The notes under the pieces: model-generated
Databases searched by the model: none
Seen by the model: the letters and a program-made list of their open reading frames with translations, nothing else
Told to the model about the DNA's origin: nothing
Translations under genes and position numbers: made by a program
In this document: positions 1 to 7,173 of the stretch, piece after piece
Layout: each line of letters starts with the position of its first letter
How positions within the stretch are numbered: position 1 is the stretch's first letter
NCBI GenBank assembly: GCA_029856235.1
Contig: JAHQWP010000048.1
Location: 1 to 48,387 of the forward strand
Direction: 5' to 3'
DNA: 48,387 nucleotides
DNA from: Promethearchaeia archaeon
GTDB lineage: Archaea > Asgardarchaeota > Lokiarchaeia > Sigyniarchaeales > SOKP01

Positions 1-65
1 CGCAAAAGCAATTGAATTGAGGGGAATTTTCCCTTAAACGCATATTTTTTTCTTTAATATATCTT

Positions 66-1361
66 CTAAGGAAAAAGTAAAAGGATAAATAGAAATCCCA
101 TTGCACTTAGTATATGAATTATAGCAAAAGTAGCTCCAGTTTTTAATAGTCGTTTGTATCCTAAATTTTCAACGCCATTATCTTGTGCTACCTTAAGTGT
201 CATGAGATCTGCTGCAGCTCCTTGTGGAATTAGATTGCCACCTAAATTGATTGCAACAATAAAGGCAAATAAGAGAGGAACAGAAGGAAAATCGAATGTA
301 TTAATAAGCGTTTGCAAGATGGGAATAAAGATTAATGCAGTTGGGGTATTAGCAACGAAACCTGAAATCAAACTTACTAAGATAAGGAGAATAAATGCGA
401 TCAATATGGGATCGAGTAATTCAAATGGAATGATAGTAAAGATATCTGTAAATCCCGCTCTTAAAAGGCTTCCTATAATTATGTACAAAGATATGAAGAA
501 GAAAATTATTTCCCACTCAATATCTTTTAATAATTCCCCCATTGGTTTTTTTGTGTAGCTTCGATTTACTAAAACAAGTATTAAAGCTGCGATGATTGCT
601 GTTAAGTATAAAACAGGTAAGATAATAAAAAGCACTATGGTAAGAATAATCGCAAAACTGTTGAAATAGAACATTTTTTTATTTTTAATCATAACTTTTG
701 CATCTACAAGCTCAAGAACGAAATTTTTTGTTTGTTCATCGATATTTGGTTCTTTTGAGAGTAAAAATCGATCTATTAGAAATATAGTAAGAAATAATAA
801 TAGAAAAGAGAAAATCCAATAATATTGAACGAAATAAAAAGTATCAAGCTTAAACGCTGTAGAAATAATAATATTTTCTCCACTTGAAAATGGAGTTATT
901 ATAGAACCGATATTAATACAGATTGTCATACCCAGCAAATAAGTTCCCGCTCGAATTTTTAAAAAATGACACAATCGGACTACCACAGGAGCTAGAATTA
1001 ATACTACAACAACATCAGAAATAACAGCTGCTAATATCGTGGTAATCGTACAGAGAAGATAGAGAAAAATCCTACGGTCACCTTTTGATATTTTAAAGAG
1101 TTTTACTGCTACGTACTCTAAAATATTTGAGTCTTGGGCGATTTTAGTTATTATACTCATGCTTAAAATTATCAGAATAGCTTCCCATTCTACATCGAGT
1201 ATAAAATTTTCGATACCAATTCCTTGTTGAATACCGGTAATTGTGGCACCCAAAAACATGCAGAATAAGGAAATGGCAACAAAATCTACACCCTTTATGG
1301 AATAACTAACAATAATTACGATAAAAAGTACAAAAAGAAAAATTAAAAGCGGTAGATTCAT
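66..1361 (-). CDS. ArsB/NhaD-type ion permease
   Basis: A 431-residue protein that is almost entirely hydrophobic, with about 11-12 predicted membrane segments, the usual size and shape of the ArsB/NhaD/CitM ion transporter superfamily. Two re-entrant-loop-like stretches are visible: one in the first half containing GSIITPFSSGENIIIS and one near the C-terminus containing LGGNLIPQGAAADLMTL. These occupy the places where the family binds its ion. It would act in the cytoplasmic membrane, either as a sodium/proton antiporter or as an anion (arsenite or dicarboxylate) carrier. No arsR, arsC or arsA gene lies nearby, so arsenic export is not specifically supported. It is transcribed alone; an AT-rich TATA-like stretch lies about 25 bases upstream of the start. 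The family call is firm, the substrate is not. Confidence 0.85.
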   Translation of the reverse strand: MNLPLLIFLFVLFIVIIVSYSIKGVDFVAISLFCMFLGATITGIQQGIGIENFILDVEWEAILIILSMSIITKIAQDSNILEYVAVKLFKISKGDRRIFLYLLCTITTILAAVISDVVVVLILAPVVVRLCHFLKIRAGTYLLGMTICINIGSIITPFSSGENIIISTAFKLDTFYFVQYYWIFSFLLLFLTIFLIDRFLLSKEPNIDEQTKNFVLELVDAKVMIKNKKMFYFNSFAIILTIVLFIILPVLYLTAIIAALILVLVNRSYTKKPMGELLKDIEWEIIFFFISLYIIIGSLLRAGFTDIFTIIPFELLDPILIAFILLILVSLISGFVANTPTALIFIPILQTLINTFDFPSVPLLFAFIVAINLGGNLIPQGAAADLMTLKVAQDNGVENLGYKRLLKTGATFAIIHILSAMGFLFILLLFP

Positions 1362-1666
1362 CGGTGGTTAGACTATAGATTTTAAATTTTATTACTTATG
1401 TTAATAAACACCTTTTAATAAATCTAATGATATTATATGATTCACGCCTTCTAATATGGCAATTTCATGATCGTAATAATTTTCTGAAATATTCCTAAAT
1501 TAGAAAAATAGGGCGCTAGCAAGGATCTTCTTCTCTTAACCAGATATATAGACTCCCTATTCAAATATAGGAACCAACTCATCAATGCGAGTGATATATT
1601 GTATTGGAATGGAAATTATCCTATTTAAGCATACCCTTTAGCAACAACCGCATCAAATTAAAGAAC
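1362..1666. other. Intergenic gap, no gene seen
   Basis: These 305 bases separate two minus-strand genes. I find no reading frame of useful length, no tRNA-like fold and no repeat. The left end holds the AT-rich promoter region of the permease gene; the rest is AT-rich sequence with a few GC-containing patches that I cannot interpret. Confidence 0.5.
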
Positions 1667-2521
1667 TTATTTAAATAGAAAAAGTTGTAGGAGAAATTTG
1701 AATAAGTTTAATTCCTTTAGTAAAGAAATATTTGAAATCAAATATTCAAAAATATTCTCTTCAATAAAATAGTGTAAGGTTACATAATACCCCTCTTCAG
1801 TTTTTATCATTTCTGTGATTCTCCTTATCAAATTTATTATTTGTTTTTCTACTACAAGCATATCGCAGTTAGTTGGATCGATGTTAATAATGTTTATGCC
1901 TGAAACACGATTAAACGAAATTTTGCTTAATTCGGGATTATTTTGAACGTACTGATGATTTAGGTAATTGGTAAACATAGCCTCAATTTGCTGATGTATT
2001 TTATCTTTTTTTTCAGAGGTAAAATGTCCTTCAATTACATTTATTAGTAGGTTTAATATTTGCTGAAATACACCTAATATGTCAAAATATTCAGCAATTG
2101 TTGATATATTTTCCGCGGTTAACCATTGGGAGTAATATTCATCGATAACATCCTTAAACGGACTAAATAGCTCCGTATTTCCTTTCCATAGATTTTTCCA
2201 GCTTTCTAAATCTTTGGAAACGTACTGTTCTAGAAATGTTTGCTTAATAACATTAAGGCGAGCTTTTAACATATTTGAGCTAATATCTTTCTCACATGTT
2301 GCCACAAATAATAAATTTGAATCTTTGTCCTCTAAATATGACCATCTAAGGCCTCCCATTTCAATACTTTCTATACCTGTTTTAAGTTCATAGGTAGTAA
2401 ACTGGTTTAGAGCGGCTAAAAGTCCACTAATGAGATCCTCGTCTAAAGACAGATCCATATAAGGTTTGTACAACAACGTGATCCCACTTTCTGAATCAAG
2501 TACCCATATATTCATACTCAA
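1667..2521 (-). CDS. Longin-like domain protein of Asgard type
   Basis: A 284-residue soluble protein. Residues 1-100 have the pattern of the longin/Roadblock-like small domains that are expanded in Asgard archaea: a first strand with a Ser-Gly turn (WVLDSESGITLLYKPY), a helix (DLISGLLAALNQFT), a beta hairpin (IESIEMGGLRWSYLEDKDSNLLFVA) and a long final helix. In eukaryotes such domains sit on Ras-like GTPases and trafficking proteins (SNAREs, adaptins, Mon1-Ccz1). The remaining 180 residues are mostly helical with a hydrophobic C-terminus and no motif that I recognise. No small GTPase gene is in this window, so the partner is unknown. The assignment rests on pattern recognition, not on an alignment. 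Confidence 0.7.
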   Translation of the reverse strand: MSMNIWVLDSESGITLLYKPYMDLSLDEDLISGLLAALNQFTTYELKTGIESIEMGGLRWSYLEDKDSNLLFVATCEKDISSNMLKARLNVIKQTFLEQYVSKDLESWKNLWKGNTELFSPFKDVIDEYYSQWLTAENISTIAEYFDILGVFQQILNLLINVIEGHFTSEKKDKIHQQIEAMFTNYLNHQYVQNNPELSKISFNRVSGINIINIDPTNCDMLVVEKQIINLIRRITEMIKTEEGYYVTLHYFIEENIFEYLISNISLLKELNLFKFLLQLFLFK

Positions 2522-2602
2522 ACCCCGATTTTAGAGTTTATCAATAGTAATATAAAATTACTATTTAATAAATGATTATAATTAGATAATATCTTTATTA
2601 AT

Positions 2603-3100
2603 TCACAAGAAATCTTGAAGGTCTTTTGTTTTGCAAACTTTCTCTATGTTTCTCAACATCTCAGAAATTTTCCTCTGTAATACTAGATCTGCGCCTCCTC
2701 CTAATAGATTAAGAAATTCGCTACTTAAGGAGAAGGTCTCTATAAAGACGCCTAATTTCGATTTTGTAGGGGAGAGCGATTTAATGCGCAAACGGCCTTC
2801 TAATTCTCTAATATTCTCATTATTTCTAACATTGAATTCAATTAATCGCCCTTTACCGGCCTCTTCACCCTTGTCTGAAAGTACTAATTCTCCTTCCATC
2901 TCTATTGGAATTTTAATAAGATCAATTTCATCATAAATTTTAGTATATAGTACATTTGGAGCAGTGAATTCCGCCTCCATTTTTTTCGCAGGATTAATTT
3001 CTTCCCAAAATTCAGCTTTATAGAGCGCTTGAAAAAGAGCTTCGTTATTACAGTTATTCACTTCTAAAACTTTTGAAATCTTAGCCAATTTTAACACCAT
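2603..3100 (-). CDS. START/SRPBCC-like (CoxG-type) protein
   Basis: A 165-residue protein with the START/SRPBCC signature order: a short strand at the N-terminus (AKISKVLEVN), a helix ending in a Phe-Trp pair (LYKAEFWEEINP), a series of beta strands, and a long C-terminal helix (LVLQRKISEMLRNIEKV). Proteins of this fold hold hydrophobic ligands in a deep cavity or act as cyclases or carriers; nothing here shows which ligand. It lies 81 bases upstream of the longin-like gene on the same strand, so the two may be co-transcribed. The fold call is moderate; the function is unknown. Confidence 0.55.
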   Translation of the reverse strand: MVLKLAKISKVLEVNNCNNEALFQALYKAEFWEEINPAKKMEAEFTAPNVLYTKIYDEIDLIKIPIEMEGELVLSDKGEEAGKGRLIEFNVRNNENIRELEGRLRIKSLSPTKSKLGVFIETFSLSSEFLNLLGGGADLVLQRKISEMLRNIEKVCKTKDLQDFL

Positions 3101-3304
3101 AAGAAATTTTCGTATGATTTACTAATAAAAGTGGAAAATTTATAATCTTTTATATTACATAACATAAAGTTAAGAAAGTTAGCCTCAGACTTCCTTGATT
3201 ATTTCATCTATTTTGATCCTAAATCATTTATAACATTTCATCATTGGCTTACAAATTACGCTTTAAGTAAAAAAATTAGCGAAAATTTTTGATTTTTTGT
3301 AATT

Positions 3305-3502
3305 TTAATCCCGGAACAGCATGCTCTCTTCTAAATTCCGTTCCTCTTTACAATTGGGGCAAATCCAGGTAGTATCGTTCTTTTTTATAGAATTAATACA
3401 CATATCACAAATAGTTGTATCGCAAATGCAATAAGAGCATCTATCAAGTTTATCTGCGCAATCCTTTCCACATATAAAACAATTTGGAGGGTTTTTCGAC
3501 AT
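3305..3502 (-). CDS. Small ten-cysteine zinc-finger protein
   Basis: A 65-residue protein with ten cysteines: C8-x2-C11, C15, C22-x2-C25-x-C27, C32-x2-C35 and C48-x2-C51. The spacing suggests two zinc sites in a cross-braced (RING, FYVE or PHD-like) or double treble-clef arrangement, with a classic zinc-ribbon knuckle at the end (WICPNCKEE). There is no other domain, so it is probably an adaptor, a nucleic-acid-binding factor or a ubiquitin-system-like part. Asgard archaea are known to carry RING-type proteins, but no E1/E2-like gene is near. It is divergent from the small membrane protein at 3585, with 82 bases between them. Confidence 0.6.
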   Translation of the reverse strand: MSKNPPNCFICGKDCADKLDRCSYCICDTTICDMCINSIKKNDTTWICPNCKEERNLEESMLFRD

Positions 3503-3584
3503 TTCTATTTTATATTTTAAATTCTTTTATAATATTCATTATTATGATTATTATTAATTAAATTTAACAAAATTTCATAGTAAA

Positions 3585-3767
3585 ATGGAAAAACTTCAAA
3601 AACAAATTCAGTTACTTGCTTTAATAATTATATTTCCTATATATAAAGCCATAGAAGCTACTATTTTAAATAGTTATCCGGAAATTATTTTGTGGACCTT
3701 AATCTCGATTTTTTACGCTATTTCTCTTGTAATTTTATATCTTGTTTTTAAAAAAAGACAAAAATAA
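3585..3767 (+). CDS. Small two-helix membrane protein
   Basis: A 60-residue reading frame with two hydrophobic segments, about residues 8-28 (LLALIIIFPIYKAIEATIL) and 34-55, ending in a basic tail (VFKKRQK). This is the shape of a small integral membrane protein. No family is recognised. The AT-rich region just before the ATG could be a leaderless promoter shared divergently with the zinc-finger gene. It could be a chance frame, but its hydrophobic pattern and charged tail favour a real gene. Confidence 0.45.
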   Translation: MEKLQKQIQLLALIIIFPIYKAIEATILNSYPEIILWTLISIFYAISLVILYLVFKKRQK

Positions 3768-3812
3768 TACTTTATTAACTTTAAGCTAGATAATGGCAGT
3801 TAACCTTATAGA

Positions 3813-4079
3813 TCATGTCTTTTTTTTAAAGATATCTTGAATCAAACCTTCTATTCCAAGACTTTTTAAAACGCTATCTTTAACATCTACTTCAACTTTC
3901 ATTTCTTGCATTACTTTTAGCGTATCTCCTAACCTTCTAGAAAATGCCTCGCTCATTTCTTTAATTGTATCAGAAGTTAATTTTAGAGATTCTCGAATAG
4001 CTAAATTAGTCTCGTGCAATTCTAAGGTTAACATTTCCATTGTCTTTCTCATTTCAGAAAGTTCATGTTTCAATCCCAT
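3813..4079 (-). CDS. Small coiled-coil protein
   Basis: An 88-residue hydrophilic protein that is predicted almost wholly helical. Heptad spacing of Leu, Ile and Met runs through residues 3-70 (LSEMRKTMEMLTLELHETNL onward), so it is probably a coiled coil that forms a dimer or a longer bundle. The last 20 residues are less regular and end in a Lys run. No family is recognised. It is alone on its strand and converges with the small membrane protein at 3585, with 45 bases between the stops. Confidence 0.5.
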   Translation of the reverse strand: MGLKHELSEMRKTMEMLTLELHETNLAIRESLKLTSDTIKEMSEAFSRRLGDTLKVMQEMKVEVDVKDSVLKSLGIEGLIQDIFKKKT

Positions 4080-4232
4080 TTTTAATCGATTTACCTAAAT
4101 ATAAGTTGTTAATAATTTTGTAAAAGAAGGAACTACTTAAAGTTTTTATTTAAATGAGATATTAATACGGTCAGACTATCAAATATAATAAAAATTCTTT
4201 TAAGAGTCCCTTTTCATATTTTAATTAACTTA

Positions 4233-4418
4233 ATGAAAAAATTTAACACAAATCAAATGTCGGAATGGAAAAATAAAATTAAAAGACAAACTATAGAATC
4301 AGAAGACTATTTCTGTGCAAGAACAGGATGAGGCATTTCTGACGGAATCGTAGAATTAATAAGTGTAATAAAAAAACGTCGCAGAGAGAAAAAAGCAAAA
4401 AAACTTGATAGAACTTAA
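4233..4418 (+). CDS. Candidate tiny selenoprotein A (in-frame TGA)
   Basis: From the ATG at 4233 the frame runs 32 codons to a TGA at 4329-4331, then stays open 28 more codons to TAA at 4416-4418. Read through, it gives a 61-residue peptide with a basic N-terminal half, an acidic patch, then C28-A-R-T-G-[TGA33]-G-I, a hydrophobic helix and a Lys/Arg-rich tail. The neighbouring gene at 4599 has the same layout, with Cys five residues before its TGA and Thr two before. A structured RNA starts 5 nt after the TAA. TGA is used as an ordinary stop elsewhere here (for example at 18701 and at 40923), so a reassigned code is unlikely. Selenocysteine is known in Lokiarchaeota. If TGA is simply a stop, the product is a 32-residue peptide. 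The function is unknown; Cys-x4-Sec suggests a redox role. Confidence 0.5.
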
Positions 4419-4422
4419 ATAA

Positions 4423-4484
4423 AATCTCAAAGATTGGATTATAAATGGTAGAATTCAATCGAGAGTTCCGCAAGAACCGAGATT
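4423..4484 (+). promoter_or_regulatory. 3' three-way-junction RNA, copy A (SECIS-like?)
   Basis: A 62-nt element that begins 5 nt after the stop of candidate gene A. Stem P1 pairs AATCTC (4423-4428) with GAGATT (4479-4484). Stem P2 pairs GATTGGA (4432-4438) with TTCAATC (4454-4460). Stem P3 pairs GTTC (4465-4468) with GAAC (4474-4477) around the loop CGCAA. The P2 loop contains TAAATGGTAG, which is also present in copy B at 4747, while the stems differ in sequence yet still pair. It starts about 90 nt after the TGA, a workable distance for a selenocysteine insertion element. I cannot find the eukaryotic AUGA/GA quartet in it, so if it is a SECIS it is divergent. Confidence 0.6.
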
Positions 4485-4491
4485 AAAACAG

Positions 4492-4496
4492 TTTTT
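4492..4496 (+). terminator. T-run after element A
   Basis: Five consecutive T residues follow element A by 7 nt. Archaeal transcription often ends at such T-runs, so the transcript probably ends just after the structured RNA. Confidence 0.35.
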
Positions 4497-4521
4497 AAAA
4501 ATATGTAACTTCTTAGAAATC

Positions 4522-4537
4522 TTTATTTTTTATAAAA
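4522..4537 (+). promoter_or_regulatory. TATA-like promoter of candidate gene B
   Basis: An AT-only stretch with TTTTTTATAAAA lies about 62-77 bases before the ATG at 4599. A start about 25 nt downstream would give a leader of roughly 40 nt. This suggests that gene B has its own promoter and is not only read through from gene A. Confidence 0.3.
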
Positions 4538-4598
4538 CTCACCCTTAATATCCCTGTTTTTTTATTCTAGATAGAAATTTTAGTAGTGATAAAAACTT

Positions 4599-4739
4599 AT
4601 GTCAGAAGAAGAAAGTGAATTTGATTTTGGATTTGACGAAAATTGCTATGAAACCAGTTGATCGCTAATTTCCATGTGGTATTTGAGAGCACTTAAATTA
4701 CAAAAAGAAAAAGAAAAAGAGAACCTAAAAACTAAATAA
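4599..4739 (+). CDS. Candidate tiny selenoprotein B (in-frame TGA)
   Basis: From the ATG at 4599 the frame runs 20 codons to a TGA at 4659-4661, then 25 more codons to TAA at 4737-4739. Read through, the 46-residue peptide has an acidic start (MSEEESEFDFGFDEN), then C16-Y-E-T-S-[TGA21]-S-L-I, a hydrophobic helix and a Lys/Glu-rich tail. The Cys-x2-Thr-x-[TGA] core, the following small residue, the helix and the charged tail match candidate A, although the two sequences are otherwise strongly diverged. This argues for selection on the frame across the TGA. The same structured RNA follows the stop after 7 nt. It could be a paralogue or a partner subunit of A. The protein is not one I recognise; if TGA is a plain stop it would be only 20 residues long. 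Confidence 0.5.
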
Positions 4740-4746
4740 TAACGCC

Positions 4747-4810
4747 ATCTCGAAGATTAAGTCGGTAAATGGTAGGATTTAATCTGTAAGTTCTCGCATG
4801 AACTTGAGAT
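4747..4810 (+). promoter_or_regulatory. 3' three-way-junction RNA, copy B (SECIS-like?)
   Basis: A 64-nt element that begins 7 nt after the stop of candidate gene B and 85 nt after its TGA. P1 pairs ATCTC (4747-4751) with GAGAT (4806-4810). P2 pairs AGATTAAGTC (4754-4763) with GATTTAATCT (4776-4785), ten base pairs including one G-T. P3 pairs AAGTTC (4788-4793) with GAACTT (4800-4805) around the loop TCGCAT. Compared with copy A, the P2 and P3 stems differ in sequence and length but keep pairing, whereas the loop motifs TAAATGGTAG and CGCA are kept. That is the expected pattern for an RNA under structural selection. Confidence 0.6.
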
Positions 4811-4824
4811 AAAAGATCTTTACA

Positions 4825-4831
4825 TTTTTTT
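4825..4831 (+). terminator. T-run after element B
   Basis: Seven T residues lie 14 nt after element B, a likely transcription end before the convergent minus-strand gene at 4865. Confidence 0.4.
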
Positions 4832-4864
4832 ATGGTAATCCCTTAAGGAAGAAGTCTTAAACGA

Positions 4865-6229
4865 TTAAACCGGTTTTTTTGAACCCTCTCCGACCTTACG
4901 ATAAATAAAACCCTTTTTTTCAACTGTCTTCTTATCAAATATATTTCTCCCATCAATAATTATTGGCGTATTCACGATTTTCTTTAGATCATCAAGGTTA
5001 ATATTGTAATATTCAGAATGATTTGTCGTAAACATTAAAACATCTGCATTTGCAACTGCTTCGTTAAAATCGCTTGTGAGTTTAGTAAGCTTATAATCAC
5101 GCTCGTTTACATAAGGATCGTGAGCGATATACTCAATATTATGCGAGTGATATCTACTTTTTAGGACTCTTATGATATTTTCAGTTGGTGTATTTCGAGT
5201 ATCATCCGTATTTGCTTTATAAGAAACACCTAAAAGAACTATCTTTACATTGTCTACTAATCTATGAGAATCCCTAAATATGTTTTCCATTAATTTTATC
5301 ATGTGGTAGGGCATGTAGTCGTTAATTTTTCTAGAATCTGGAATTATTTTAATTTTTGATTCGTTTAATTTTTCTGTGTATTTATTGAACCCATAGAGCA
5401 GAAGCCAAGGATCTTTCGTTAGACAATGTCCTCCTACACCTGATCCGGGATAATGCATCATCCTATCATGCCGATGGTTTATTAAATTTATAATTTCGAA
5501 GATGTTACGATTGAAATCTTCAGATAACAAAGCCATCTCGTTAGCAAATGCAATATTCACATCTCTATATGCGTTTTCTATACATTTCGTTAATTCCGCT
5601 GTCAGAGTGTCAGTTACCTGTAACTCTTTCTTAACAACTTTTCCATACAAAAATTTTGCTTTTTCGTTAGCTTCTTGGCATCCCCCTCCTATTACACGGG
5701 GAAAATCTGTGATGTATTCTATTAATTTGCCTGGCATTACTCGTTCAAACGAGAATACCAAGTAAAAATCAGTACCTCTCTTAAGTCCACTCTTCTCTTC
5801 TAAAATAGTCTGAACGACATTATCTGTAGTTCCTGGAGCTACTGTAGATTCCAATATAATTGTTACTCCTTTCTTCATGTGTTTAGCAATCATTTCAGAG
5901 ACATCAATTAAAGAAGAATATCTAGGGATTTTTTGATCGTCAACGGGAGTTTGTACGTCGATTAAAATGTAATCTGCATCTTTTACAGCCTCGTATTTGT
6001 CAGAAACTTTAAATTTTTCGCTTCTTACTACTCTTTCAATTAGCTCATCCAGTCCTGGTTCATCCCCTTCGTAAGGATTTTTCCCTTGGTTTAGCCAATC
6101 TATTTTCCACCCCGATCTTTGGGACCTACGCTGAATACCAGTAACATAAAAATCAACAACATCAGCTAAAAGTGCCGCCATAGGAATACCGACATATCCC
6201 ATTCCGATTACAACTATATTAGTAGACAT
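4865..6229 (-). CDS. Nucleotide-sugar dehydrogenase (UDP-glucose/ManNAc type)
   Basis: A 454-residue member of the UDP-glucose/GDP-mannose dehydrogenase family, which oxidises the C6 alcohol of a nucleotide sugar to a uronic acid with two NAD+. The N-terminal Rossmann motif is VIGMGYVGIP (residues 7-16). The strand ESTVAPGTT lies at 127-135, the conserved Lys/Asn pair is in AELTKCIENAYR (K215, N219), and the catalytic Cys is C269 in GSGVGGHCLTKDP. The C-terminal domain has KANTDDTRNTP. The length is normal. The wording of the motifs is closest to the UDP-N-acetyl-mannosamine dehydrogenase (WecC-like) branch, but the substrate cannot be fixed from sequence alone. It probably feeds cell-surface glycan or protein glycosylation. 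It is transcribed alone. Confidence 0.9.
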   Translation of the reverse strand: MSTNIVVIGMGYVGIPMAALLADVVDFYVTGIQRRSQRSGWKIDWLNQGKNPYEGDEPGLDELIERVVRSEKFKVSDKYEAVKDADYILIDVQTPVDDQKIPRYSSLIDVSEMIAKHMKKGVTIILESTVAPGTTDNVVQTILEEKSGLKRGTDFYLVFSFERVMPGKLIEYITDFPRVIGGGCQEANEKAKFLYGKVVKKELQVTDTLTAELTKCIENAYRDVNIAFANEMALLSEDFNRNIFEIINLINHRHDRMMHYPGSGVGGHCLTKDPWLLLYGFNKYTEKLNESKIKIIPDSRKINDYMPYHMIKLMENIFRDSHRLVDNVKIVLLGVSYKANTDDTRNTPTENIIRVLKSRYHSHNIEYIAHDPYVNERDYKLTKLTSDFNEAVANADVLMFTTNHSEYYNINLDDLKKIVNTPIIIDGRNIFDKKTVEKKGFIYRKVGEGSKKPV

Positions 6230-6343
6230 ATTCTTAATTATTAGTTTGTAATATTAATTATAAAATTGATAGAGATATAAATCAAACATTCTTGAAAAAA
6301 TTTAATATTAAAAAAAAAAATAAATAAATTAAACGAATAAATC

Positions 6344-7015
6344 TTACTTCGGTTTTTTCTTATAAGAAGTCCCTTTTACTGCCTTATAGATGCCTGCCAT
6401 TACAGCACCTGCAACAAATCCTCCCACGTGAGCAAAGTGAGCAGTTCCTGTTAACTCAAATGAGAAGAAGGCGTAAGTTAATTCTGTGATAAAGTAGGTA
6501 ATAATAAAATAACTAGCAGTTACTTTTCGCATCGTTGATCCTGTTGGAAGGAGAAACTTGTTGTTAGGATAAAGTATTGCGTAAACGGCCATTAAACCAA
6601 AAATAGCTCCGGACGCTCCTAATGAAGGAATGAATTGAGCTATTGTTGTTCCCCACATTGGGATAAAGACCGTACTCCATGCGTGAAGCATAGTGGCAAA
6701 TATTCCAGAAACGAAGTATGTCAATAAATAAAACACATGTCCCATTGCGTGCTCGCAATTATCTGTTATTACAAAAAAGAACCACATGTTCATAAGAATA
6801 TGGAGGATATCTCCGTGCATAAACATTGAAGTAAAAATTGTCCACAGTTTCTGACCTGCAAAAAATTCTGCAGGAACAAAAGCATACTCAATGCGCATAT
6901 TGCCGGTAGGATCCATCATTTGCCATACAAACACTAAAACATTGGCAATCAATATAATAACTGAAAAGTATTGCTTAAAAAAAGAAATTTTGTCGGATTC
7001 TGCTTCTAAAACCAT
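6344..7015 (-). CDS. Rhomboid intramembrane serine protease
   Basis: A 223-residue protein with six membrane segments that cuts transmembrane substrates within the membrane. The catalytic dyad is visible: Ser135 in GASGAIFG and His196 in AHVGGFVAG. The oxyanion and structural residues H67, H72 and N76 are present in HGDILHILMN. The length and the six-helix core match the compact prokaryotic rhomboids, without extra cytosolic domains. The gene stands alone, divergent from the DUF2961 gene with 158 AT-rich bases between them. All the catalytic residues are intact, so activity is likely; the substrate is unknown. Confidence 0.92.
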   Translation of the reverse strand: MVLEAESDKISFFKQYFSVIILIANVLVFVWQMMDPTGNMRIEYAFVPAEFFAGQKLWTIFTSMFMHGDILHILMNMWFFFVITDNCEHAMGHVFYLLTYFVSGIFATMLHAWSTVFIPMWGTTIAQFIPSLGASGAIFGLMAVYAILYPNNKFLLPTGSTMRKVTASYFIITYFITELTYAFFSFELTGTAHFAHVGGFVAGAVMAGIYKAVKGTSYKKKPK

Positions 7016-7173
7016 TTTATATCATCGAGTAAATAATTATTAATATAGATTTTAATATGATGATCTGATATTTGAAGGTATTTAAGATTTTGTTATATAA
7101 CTGATAAATCATTATTTAACTTAATATTCGTGGAAATTAAAAGTTAAAATACTAGAATGTGTTTATTTAACCT

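Noticed and set aside
154-558. A 134-codon plus-strand frame at the window start
   Set aside because: It is antisense to the well-supported permease gene and has no recognisable domain.
4291-4473. A 60-codon minus-strand frame
   Set aside because: It overlaps candidate gene A and its 3' RNA element on the opposite strand, is a Leu/Phe-rich antisense translation, and is better explained as a shadow.
4423-4810. Reading the two RNA elements as tRNAs or tRNA-like genes
   Set aside because: There is no 7-bp acceptor stem, anticodon arm or T-loop consensus; the fold is a three-way junction of about 63 nt.
4423-4810. Reading the two elements as H/ACA guide RNAs, since ACA or AGA follows each
   Set aside because: H/ACA RNAs are a long hairpin with an internal pocket and a kink-turn; these show two side-by-side hairpins on a closing stem.
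4423-4810. A hammerhead-type ribozyme, because of the three-way junction
   Set aside because: The CUGAUGA and GAAA core sequences are not present at the junction.
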